Assembly (NCBI RefSeq): GCF_000090795.2
Contig: NW_003546978.1
Location: 1-27,038 of the forward strand
Origin: Amphimedon queenslandica
Lineage: Eukaryota > Porifera > Demospongiae > Haplosclerida > Niphatidae
DNA length: 27,038 nucleotides
Direction: 5' to 3'
The notes under the pieces were generated by a model, which ran no database searches, was not told the origin of the DNA, and saw only the letters and a list, made by a program, of their open reading frames with translations. This document shows positions 1-9,082 of this stretch, piece after piece (position 1 is the first letter of the stretch; every line of letters begins with the position of its first letter). The translations under genes were made by a program, and so were the position numbers.

Positions 1-22
1 TCTATGCTCCATAATTATACAG

Positions 23-572
23 TTATGTCCCCTTCTACGGCAACCAGTACTAGTAGAGTAATTTCTTCAATTGTGACAACATTCTCTACTACAACAAGCA
101 GTGGAACATGTTCTTCTGTTGTGACCATACCCTATACTACAACAGGTACTAAGTCTCTCTTTATACTACATGCAAAGATATGGTATTAAAAACTTTAGTT
201 ATTTCTACTGTCGGTCAATTTTGTTCAAGCACAGATGCAGTGTGTTCCACTAATGATGCAGCTCAAAGTTATAGTGAACTGCGAACTATTTCAAGTGGTA
301 AGCATAGTATTACTCTATTGGAGCTATTTTTATTCAATGAATATAGTGTTGCTCAGTATATTAGGAGTGTTCCTTTTGCTGTCAATAGTGCTTTACATTG
401 TGACAGTGACCCTGTATTGTTACATGAGGAATAGAAAATTCAAATAATGTATGTTATGATTAAAATGAATAAATTATTTAACTTATACAATCACATAGGT
501 TATAAACCTGTACCAGCAGTGCTATCAATGAAAGAATGTGCTGCTACTGATATTGATGAGGAATCAAAATAA
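23..572 (+). CDS. Eph-like kinase-less receptor, copy 1 (3' exons only)
   Basis: 3' part of a plus-strand gene; the rest lies before the window. By comparison with copy 2 (5361-8545) I place exons at 23-145, 235-297 and 347-447/448, with a last exon homologue at 499-572. They encode a Ser/Thr-rich stalk with a Cys, then one TM helix (begins VLLSILGVFLLLSIVL) and a basic stop-transfer CYMRNRKFK. Introns are very short (298-346 is 49 nt). Two differences from copy 2 matter. The acceptor used in copy 2 (tacag) reads tacgg here (36-40), but an AG at 21-22 would keep frame and add six codons. An in-frame TAA (445-447) falls one base before the last donor, so the roughly 23-residue tail exon (499-572, ending DIDEESK) may be untranslated. 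The ligand-binding part is unseen and assigned only by homology to copy 2. Confidence 0.72.
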
Positions 573-857
573 TGTACTATATAATTAATGTAGAATGTAT
601 ATGTAGTTGATTTCAGTGACACTTTGAAACTCTGTTATTATGTAGTTCACGTATCGTTCTTCATCCAAAAGCTGCAATTAATTTAAAGTTAAAAGTATTG
701 AAAATAAAGAAAGATACCAAAGCTGAAAGCAAAAAATAAGAATAAGAGAAGATAAGAGAGTAATCACAATATTGGTTAGATTACAATACACAAAATAATA
801 GAAGACTAACTAAAAGGCAGCCAGTAATAATTAGAATATCAAAAATACAACAATTAA
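573..857. other. convergent 3' spacer, unit 1
   Basis: AT-rich spacer between the 3' ends of the Eph-like gene and the Kelch-kinase gene. No ORF or RNA gene is visible. It aligns with 8546-9082 except that the unit 2 spacer carries an extra 238-bp element; the empty-site sequence here is around 677-690 (aattaatttaaag). Confidence 0.6.
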
Positions 858-3800
858 TCAAATCTTCATCTTTTTCAATGACTCTATTACTTGAGCCATA
901 GTAGGACGAGCTCTAGGACTAGCATTAAGTCCTCTTTGTATGAGAGACTTCATATCAGACCAGGAGACACTACCAGATTGTACTTCTCTCTCTGCTGTCG
1001 TCATTTCTGGGGGAGAGTACAAATTCATTTCCATAAGGAGAACAGAGTAACTGTAGACATCCATTGCTGGACTGTGTTGATCAGGAATAGGAGCTTCTGG
1101 TGCAGCATATGCAACATTGCCTGGCATAATAGTACCAGTACTGTCAACTTGTACTAATTTTGCTGTACCATAATCTGCTACTTTAGCTTCATAACCAGCA
1201 GGTCCAGTGCAAGGCTTTAATAACACGTTAGGACTGCTCACATCTCTGTGAATAATAGGCTGAGGCTTAAACAGGTGAAGGTAGTTGAGGCCTAAAGCTA
1301 CATCTTGAGCAATACTCAGAATCTGTTGATTGGTTAATCGGTTTCTGCGAAGCTCCTGATTAAGACTAGTGCTCATCAGCTCGGTCAAGATGAGAGGATT
1401 ACCCACTTTAGTTGCACCAATAAACTGGACCAGGTTAGGATGACGTACTCGTGATGCTATACTCATTTCCCTGGAGAAGAGAGCTAAATTAAAATCGGAG
1501 ATGATGATAGTATGAAGTGACTTGACAGCTACTCTTAAACCTCTAAAGATACCAACTTTAACGACAGCATAAGATCCTCTTCCTAACTCCTCCTTTGTCA
1601 AAGTCACCTCATCTTTATTAATAACCCAGTGATCATCAGTGAGTGCTTGTTGCTGGTACCTACGAACTACTTCTTGAGACTGACGTAGCTCCCTATCCTT
1701 CTCCTGTAGCTCCCTATCCTTCTCCTGTAGCTCTCTATCCTTCTCATGTAGCTCCCAATTCTTTTCCTGCACCTCCCTATCCTTCTGCCATAGTGCCTCC
1801 TGATTCTCCTGCAGTACCACCTGATGGTCCCTATCTTTCTCAAGTATTACAATATCCTGTTGTCGTAACTTCTCCTCATTCTCCTGTAGCTCCGTATCCT
1901 TCTCCTGTAACTCCTTATGCTTCTCCTGTAGCTCCCTATCCTTCTCATGTAGCTCCCAATTCTTTTCCTGCACCTCCCTATCCTTCTGCCATAGTGCCTC
2001 CTGATTCTCCTGCAGTACCACCTGATGGTCCCTATCTTTCTCAAGTATTACAATATCCTGTTGTTGTAACTTCTCCTCATTCTCCTGTAGCTCCCTATCC
2101 TTCTCCTGTAACTCCTTATGCTTCTCCTGTAGCTCCCTATCCTTCTCCTGTAGCTCCCAATTCTTTTCCTGCACCTCCCTATTCTTCTGTCGTAATGCTT
2201 CTTGATTTTCTTGCAGTGCCACCTGATACTCCCTATCCTTCTCCTGTAGCTGATGACAATATCTTCTTATTTCTTGTTCTTTCTCTGCTTCTTCTCTTTC
2301 CTTATGCTCCAATTGTTGTCGATAAACTTGTGCTTCTTTCTCCTTCTCTTCAAGACTCTTCATAAAAGCCTGTATAGTTTGCTCAATATCGGCTGTATCT
2401 CCTTTTCTTGGTTTCTGGTACTCCTCCAACCATATTCTTCTTACTATCTGTAGTTGCTGCTGATACTTCTTCTTGTATTCTTCATTATTCATACCAATGG
2501 TATCTAATATATCACCTACTGTCCACTCTCCTTTACTGTTAGTAACTAAAATACAATATTAATAATAATTTTAATTACAGAGTGTGGATCTAATGCAACA
2601 TTAAGATAAAAGGAAATAATTATAATTAGGTAATTATTCATTGGTGGTTGTGGCTGTACATTGCATGTCTACTGACCTAGTTCAGTTAACATAACAGTTT
2701 TAGGATTCGCAACAAAATAACCTCCAGCAGTTATCATCCAGACACAATGAGGACTCATAATGAACACTGAAAGAGAATGACCAAATCTTTTACTAACAGA
2801 GTGAGGTACATCTAACTGCCAAAAGAAATAAATTAATGATTTATGTATCTCACTGTACAGATCACATACCTTTATCCAGGAATGTTGAGTGATGTTAAAA
2901 ATCCAATAATCATCTAACGTATCATTATTCTTATCTGCCCCACCACTTATCACTAGCATAGGACAGTCTGATCCAGTTATAATAATAGCACCTGCATGAC
3001 CATATCTACCCACAGGCCATTGGTCTATTGCTTTAGCTTCCTTTATACACTGCCAGAACTAAAAATAAAAAAACCACACCCATTAACAATGATGTGTGTG
3101 CTGTGCATACATTCAGTACACATAATTAAATTTTAACTTACCACAGTGCTGACTGAGATCTCTAATATATAAACATTATTAGTAACAGTAGTCTTATCAT
3201 CATCATCAGTCTCTACTCCGCCAAACAGAACAGCTCTAGTGTTGTTGATCTTTTCAATGATGAAATCGTTAGCAGGTGTGATATACTGACCAATAATTAA
3301 AGGATTATTCCATTTTCCTAAAGCATTATTATTATTATCAACATAATTTCAAACAGAACATAAAATTTTACTTGATGATAGACTATATATTGAGTGCTCA
3401 TTAGTACGCCAGTTTCCACTAGATAACTCAATATATTTGTAATGAGGTAGTTGTACAGCTGGTTTAGGTCCATACCCTCCTATCATTAGTAAATGGTATA
3501 CTCCATCATGTTCAAATGATATGATCCCACCACTACCTCTCCTCATAACTGGTCTAGTTGCATCAGTTGGCTCTAATTCTCTCCATTGAAGACTAACGAT
3601 ATCCAGTTGTGTAATACTGTTGTGATAGCAGTCATCATGGCCACACCATCCCCCAAAATAATACAATTGATTATTTATTGCAGTACAGCAGTATGATCTC
3701 ACTCCTAATGGAGGAGTACCAGTAGTACTTCTAGTGATCCATTGACCAGTTGAGGGAGTAAAGTGCTCTATATTACTAGTAATCCTTCTCTTCTCTTTAC

Positions 3801-3988
3801 TATCATGTACTCCAGGTAAACCATCCTGATGACCACCCCACACATACAGTGAATCATCTACTGATACAGTGGTGTGAAAAACTCTTTTATTCAGTTGATC
3901 TATATATCAATGATTGACAATACATGATTATGATACTGGAAGAGCAACATTAGAACTTACTTTTAGAACCAAACAGCAACCTAGCCAT
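858..3988 (-). CDS. Kelch - coiled-coil - TKL kinase protein, copy 1
   Basis: Six exons: 3988-3961, 3899-3372, 3317-3142, 3058-2870, 2815-2677 and 2545-858, joining in frame to 915 aa. Start ATG at 3988 is shared with copy 2. Residues about 10-345 form a Kelch-type propeller, with repeats such as LYYFGGW, LLMIGGYG, VLFGGVE and LVISGGAD. Residues about 405-655 are a long coiled coil of ELQEKDR heptads. Residues about 668-912 are a complete TKL-like protein kinase: GRGSYAVV loop, VAVK lysine (codon 1521-1523), HRDVSSPN catalytic loop (1242-1250), DYG in place of DFG (1167-1175) and an APE region. No signal peptide or TM is seen, so it is probably cytosolic. The propeller may bind partners and the coiled coil may dimerise the kinase (inference). 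Key catalytic residues are present, so it is probably active. Convergent with the Eph-like gene. The substrate is unknown; plain 'TKL-like kinase' is the safe call. Confidence 0.88.
1741..2343 (-). repeat. 201-bp coding minisatellite in the coiled coil
   Basis: A 201-nt unit (67 codons) occurs at 1741-1941 and 1942-2142; by eye these differ at 2 positions. A third, more divergent start lies at 2143. Each unit encodes about nine ELQEKDR-type heptads. 67 residues is nine heptads plus four, so each copy adds a stutter-like phase shift to the coiled coil. The paralogous region in copy 2 (about 9875-10330) lacks this expansion. Confidence 0.9.
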
Positions 3989-4539
3989 TAGGCCCGCCCT
4001 TGAGGGGCAACTCCCACTTAGTGAGTTTTGCGTTGTTTATGTAGAGTCTACTAGATCTAGGTGTGGCTCGATGAAGACAAAATGAGTAAACGTACTCTAT
4101 TTTCTATGAGTAAACTACTCTATATTACTCCTATGCTTGCCAATCATATTCATACCATTATATTGTATTTACATAGACACTTACTGAGCTCAATGAAGAC
4201 TAAATTATAAACTGCCATGACTGATATTTTTGAAAGATATATATATATCACTGATGGAAAAGTCCTTTATGATATGCATCAAAATATTTGAGCTGGTATT
4301 AATGACAATTAGCATTCCTTCCTTTAACCAGAGATAATGAATACTACGTTATGTAGTATTAATTATCTTATGCTTTAACCTATTCTATTTTAAAAATACT
4401 TACTTGTGGCTCCAGTGTCATGAATTCTGTATAGCAATGCTTGTTATTTCTACTTAATGTATTTAGTTAATGATGATGCATTAATAACATCAGCTAATTC
4501 CAACTAAAATTATTCAAGGTACAACCATTTTTGAAAATT

Positions 4540-4790
4540 TTTGGAAAAGCAAGACTATAATAATAGTTGATAGTTTTTTTCAAATAGCAGCTCCAAAATC
4601 ATCCCAATTTTCATGATATTTTCTGCCTGATGTACTTATGCTGCATGAAAAAGTTTAAAGTAATTCCTGCTAAAATTTTATGGTATTTTTTAAATTAGCA
4701 AATTTTAGAAAAAAGCAAAAATTTTTTCCTAAAAATGGCCCTGAAATCACCCCTAATTTTTATTACATTTTTTGATACATATATACTGTG
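4540..4790 (-). repeat. dispersed AT-rich repeat, inverted relative to the 20.2-20.9 kb array
   Basis: Two degenerate units carry ctccaaaatcatccc and ctgaaatcacccctaattt. The segment 4744-4765 is an exact 22-nt reverse-complement match to 20526-20547 in the tandem array. A third member lies at about 12640-12970. No protein is encoded. Confidence 0.65.
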
Positions 4791-4803
4791 ATCATGGAGC
4801 CCC

Positions 4804-5090
4804 TTGGAAAAGAAGGATGTACTCATGATTCCTGCTAAAACAGCATGTCCGCCTGGATCATGGACAATGGAATGCAGTGATTTCTTGGTTTATATGAGCA
4901 CCATGATAATAGAAATAATAAATTATTTTAATGTATTGATCTTAATAGGGAAAAGGTCCCAGGGACTGGAGGACACCGAAATTCAGCCTCCTTTTATTAT
5001 GTGCGTGCTTTTTGTGAAGGATTGATGTGTCCTCCATTCATTGATGCTAAGGATTTGGCTTGTGTTGTGTGCTCTAAATAAAGCGATGGC
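4804..5090 (+). pseudogene. possible decayed gene or transposon fragment, unrecognised
   Basis: Slightly more GC-rich than its surroundings. One frame reads from 4804 for 73 codons. Another frame (about 4950-5080) reads a Cys-containing stretch, VPGTGGHRNSASFYYVRAF then CPPFIDAKDLACVVCSK, before a stop. The frames do not join cleanly. I do not recognise the family. It could be a relic exon of a mobile element or chance. Confidence 0.25.
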
Positions 5091-5296
5091 AATAATGGAA
5101 CATTTTTATAAACAATAAAATTAGGACTTTTTGGAAAATTATTTTAGATTTTTTATTGTAAACAGTTCAATTTTTTGCTGTTGCTAATAATAATACATCA
5201 AAATAACGAGCAGCAAAAATCAAGAGCACATAATAATGCACATAAGCTTTCAGCATTATTTAGTTACCAATTGAGGTGTGTGGGCGTTCCTCTGTG

Positions 5297-5304
5297 TATA
5301 AAAA
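5297..5304 (+). promoter_or_regulatory. TATA box of Eph-like copy 2
   Basis: TATAAAAA 57 nt before the ATG at 5361, placing a likely transcription start near 5327. It is plus-strand and at the same distance as the TATA boxes of other genes in this window. Confidence 0.6.
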
Positions 5305-5360
5305 CGTTTACTTCAGCTCTTTTGCTTTGAGAAGCTGTGATCTCCGTCCTTCGTTAGACA

Positions 5361-8300
5361 ATGATCTCCTTCTGTTATTCCCTCATTCTGTCCTTCCTCT
5401 CATTATCTGTTACAGTAGCTACTGCCCAGCAAAACATTAGTGTTGCTCCAGGAGATGCTGACCCTTATTGTTTGGATATACCAATAAGAAATGTCACTTT
5501 TCCTAATGAAAAAATTCTACTGGACTCACAGAATTACAGGTCGCTTCTTCTTGTTGGAGCTGAAGGAGAAAATAGGACTTGGCTGACCATTGATTATGAT
5601 GGAGGGGGATCTGGTCGAGGTGAAGTTGCTTTTGCCGATGCTGTAAGATTATCATTTATTATTATTGGTATTATTTGTTATTATCTAATCTTGTAGTGGT
5701 TTGAAAGCAATCAAGGAGTACAGTGCTTGTATCGAATCAACGTTTGTGCTAATCTGATCCCTGAAGGATCATCTTCATTCCAGAGCAATTGGTTGATAAC
5801 ACAATACATTAATATTAGTGAACCAGGATTGAACCAATTAAGAATTAACATAACATTCTCATCAAATTTGCAGTGTGAAAACCAGCAATGTGGCCAGCAG
5901 ACATTTGAAGTGCAGACATATGAAACTAATGAACCAGATGAAATGAACAGAGGAAATATCAGTTATTATTCATATGCTGGTGTTCGTCTGATACAAACTG
6001 CTGTTGAAGGAGCTACAACTGACTCAGAGACATTTGCTGTATCTAGTTCTGGTCTGTATCTGGCTATATGGGACCAATTGATCTTGTACTGTCATTAATC
6101 GGATTGTTGTATTCTACAATGTCTGCCCTTATCAAATATTGAATAAAGCTATCTATCCAGAGACAGTAGCTCCCCAAGGGAATTTTGATCCAGACAAAAA
6201 TGTGAATGCTACTTGCATTGATAATGCCAGTCCTGCAACACCAAATAGTGTAAGTATAAAGTGTAGGTTATTAGGAGTGTGGATTGGATCAGCTTCATGT
6301 GAATGTAATCCTGGATATGAGGCTAATGATACAGCTTGTCAAGGTCAGTGTAATCACTTTTATTCAGTACTAAACAATTTGCAAGCTAGAATAGTGTCCA
6401 GTCCCTTCTATTAAAGGAAGCCTTTGAGTTCCCTTGTCTATTAGCCCTCCCTAATCAAGAGTAAATATGTATCTACTCTTGATATAATAAATCTTATTTA
6501 TGATCAATTGTTTGCTCTAGCACACTTATTAAATGCATGAGCCTGTTGCCCTGACTATCCATGCATAGGGATTAATTCCTAATAGAATACTGTACTTTCA
6601 TAGTCTTAATTTGCACCAGCAAATCAGCATTTTGTGCTCTTGTCACCATTCATTAAATCAATCCACTCTGAAACTGAAATTTGATGGACCACTCTTTAGG
6701 CCTTAGAATACTAATATTAATATTCCATTATTTTATATTTAATATCTAATTTTCTATATTAAATATTCTGATATCTTTAATTGTTTACTCTATATAGCAT
6801 GTCCTGCTGGCCCGTACAAATATGACACTGACACTGACTGCAGTGATTGTCCTGCTAACAGTGACTCAGTGCATATTGGATCTTCCTACTGTCAGTGCAG
6901 TAACGGACACTATAGAGCAGCTTATGAAACTGTCAATATGGATTGCACTGGTAAGGTTTTATAATAACATCATGCTTTATCAAGAGTACATTATCTTGAT
7001 TATATGCATGCAAAATTCTCCTTTATTTATATTCTGTCTCACAGTATTCTTATATAATTCTTTCCCTCCCTCTCTTATTCTCCAGCACCTCCTGGCCCCC
7101 CACATTCTTTTTCCTTTTCATTCACTTCCACTAGTATTAATATTACATGGGGTCCTCCAATCAACAATGGAAACCGTTCAGATATATTTTACCATGTTAA
7201 AGTAATGGACCAATCTAATGGGAACTTTGTCAATTTTTACAATACAAGTAACACCTTCTACCAACTAACAGGTCTCACTCCATTGACTACTTACACTATA
7301 ACCATCACATCAAACAATGGTGTCTCAGATCAGGACATGTCAAATGAATTAGGGAGACAGGTCTCAATTAACGTGAAAACAACATCTTCTCCGCCCTCAA
7401 GCCCTCAATCACTCATATTACAAAGTTCACCAACTGGTCAACCTACTGTACTAACATGGAGTGAACCACAGTATCCTTATGGTGTTATCATTTGCTATAA
7501 TATATTAGTGAGTAAGTTCCTTGATTCTGATACTGCTATTGTTAGAGGCAGTGTTAATGGTACCACACTTCGATATGATTTGAATCAAATTGATCTTGTC
7601 TCTGGCCACTATTTTATTTCGGTAGGTACATCTATATAAATCTTCTCATTCTGTCTTTCATCCTTCTCTATTCTATTTTTTCTCTACTGAATGGTAATTA
7701 TGTTCATTATTATACCAATATAGGTACAAGCAGTGACAATTCATGGAGAAAGTGACCTATCACCTCCCATTCTATACTTCATGGGTAAACCATACACACA
7801 CACAAACATACTGACACAAACCCAAACACATATTATTTTGAATGATTGTTTTGATGATAGAGCATAAAGCATGTATTCTTGTTTAAGAAATAAATGGAGT
7901 ACAAGCAGAACAATGCAAATTATTATAATGACTATTATTTAAACAAAGCCATGGCTGGACTATTCATCCTATTCTATATGCTTCATAATTCATGCAGTTA
8001 TATTTTCCTATACAGCAACCAGTACTAGAGCAAGTTCTTCAATTGTGACAACACTCTCTACTACAACAAGTAGTGGAACATGTCCCTCTGTTGTGACCAT
8101 ACCCTATACTACAACAGGTACATAAGTCTCTCTTTATACTACATGCAATGATATGGTATTAAAAACTTTAGTTATTTCTACTGTCGGTCAAGTTTGTTCA
8201 AGCACAGCTGCAGTGTGTTCCACTAATAATGTAGCTGAAAGTTATAGTGAACTGCGAATTATTTCAAGTGGTAAGCATGGTATTACTTTATTGGAGCTAT

Positions 8301-8545
8301 TTTTATTCAATGAATACAGTGTTGTTCAGTATATTAGGAGTGTTCCTTTTGCTGTCAATAGTGCTTCACATTGTGTCAGTGACCCTGTATTGTTACATGA
8401 GGAATAGAAAAATTAAAGAAAGTATGTTATGATAAAATAAAATAAATTATTTCATTAATCACACCCTATAGGTTATAAATCTGTACCAGCAGTGCTTTCA
8501 ATGAAAAAATGTGCTGCTACTGATATTGATGAGGAATCAAAATAA
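5361..8545 (+). CDS. Eph-receptor-like ectodomain on a short tail, no kinase (copy 2)
   Basis: Nine exons: 5361-5642, 5697-6343, 6798-6950, 7086-7621, 7724-7784, 8016-8117, 8208-8270, 8320-8421, 8472-8545. The product is about 672 aa if one coding frameshift near 6078-6082 is set aside. Order: signal peptide (1-22), Eph ligand-binding-like domain (about 30-235; SNWLITQYINIS, QQTFEVQTYET, SGLYLAIWDQ and RIVVFYNVCP match Eph LBD landmarks), ephrin-receptor Cys-rich/GCC2-GCC3-like region (about 245-360; CECNPGYEAND, CPANSDSVHIGSSYCQCSNG), two FN3 domains (about 362-558), Ser/Thr stalk, one TM (about 617-640) and a tail of about 30 residues ending DIDEESK. No kinase, SAM or PDZ-binding motif follows. 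It is a likely plasma-membrane receptor, decoy or adhesion protein; the ligand (ephrin?) is inferred. The frameshift could be real decay or a sequencing error. Confidence 0.85.
7786..7840. repeat. CA-rich microsatellite in intron 5 of the Eph-like gene
   Basis: Short imperfect (ac) run starting just after the donor at 7785. No other function is visible. Confidence 0.5.
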
Positions 8546-8654
8546 TGTATTGTATAATTAATGTAGAATGTATATGTAGTTGATATCAGTGACACTTTTA
8601 AACTGCTATTGTGTAATTCACTCAACATTGTTCATCCAAAAGCTGCAATTTTGT
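8546..8654. other. 3' flank of Eph-like copy 2
   Basis: Closely matches 573-680 behind copy 1, including the gtagaatgtatatgtagttgat segment split over 8561-8582. No coding content. Confidence 0.5.
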
Positions 8655-8900
8655 ATTTGTGACCATAATTGACAAAAGGTACCTTATGGTGGGTAGTGAA
8701 ATTTGTCTTTCTAGCCTAAGAAATCCAACTTCCTGAGCCCCATTTATCATAAAATTACTCCACAGGATGCAAAAAGTTACCATGAAACTTTTAGAAACAA
8801 TGATTGTCTAACAAAGCACTCACAGATTGATATTTTCCATTATATATGATCAATTTTAAAATCCGCCATAAGGGCCCTTTTGTCAATTATGGTCACATTT
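8655..8900. mobile_element. MITE-like element, 238 bp, with TIRs and 4-bp TSD
   Basis: Element 8659-8896 has terminal inverted repeats of 33 bp (8659-8691 and 8864-8896) with 3 mismatches, starting gtgaccataattgacaaaag. It is flanked by direct repeats ATTT at 8655-8658 and 8897-8900. The paralogous spacer of unit 1 (about 677-690) lacks the insert and has a single attt, so this is an insertion after the duplication. It has no ORF, so it would be non-autonomous. The superfamily is not assigned. Confidence 0.85.
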
Positions 8901-9082
8901 AAACTTAAAAGTATTAAATTTTATAAAAAACAAAGAAATCAAAGCTGAAAGCAAACAAAAATAAGAATAACTGAAGACAAGAGAGTAATCAAAATATTGG
9001 TTAGATTAAAACACACAAAATAATAAAAAATAACTAAAAGGCAGAAGCAATAATTAGAGCATCAAAATACAAACCATTTTAA

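Larger units (their letters stand above)
3989..5296. other. intergenic region between duplicated units
   Basis: It is a divergent spacer between the kinase start (3988, minus) and the Eph-like start (5361, plus). The stretch 4000-4400 aligns with 11960-12300, including the ctgagctcaatgaagac motif (4184-4200 and 12151-12167). 4540-4790 holds a dispersed repeat, and 4800-5090 a possible decayed gene fragment. A short TA run lies near 4240-4251. No clear TATA box for the minus-strand kinase was found here. Confidence 0.5.

Noticed and set aside
180..434. 84-codon plus ORF in Eph-like copy 1 (and its twin at 8153-8407)
   Set aside because: It reads through two short introns in a frame that misses the TM helix. 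The spliced model explains the region better.
1741..2142. Regular direct repeats that could suggest a CRISPR array
   Set aside because: The repeats are contiguous, in-frame coiled-coil codons without spacers, in a eukaryotic-type gene.
1643..2365. 240-codon plus-strand ORF, Pro-rich (PYPSPVAPYPSP)
   Set aside because: Exact antisense of the ELQEKDR coiled-coil repeats of the kinase gene. The period and composition come from the minus-strand heptads. The same artefact appears at 9868-10284.
6822..7205. 127-codon ORF in the Eph-like gene
   Set aside because: It runs off-frame through exon 3 and intron 3; the phase-correct frame gives the Cys-rich domain instead.
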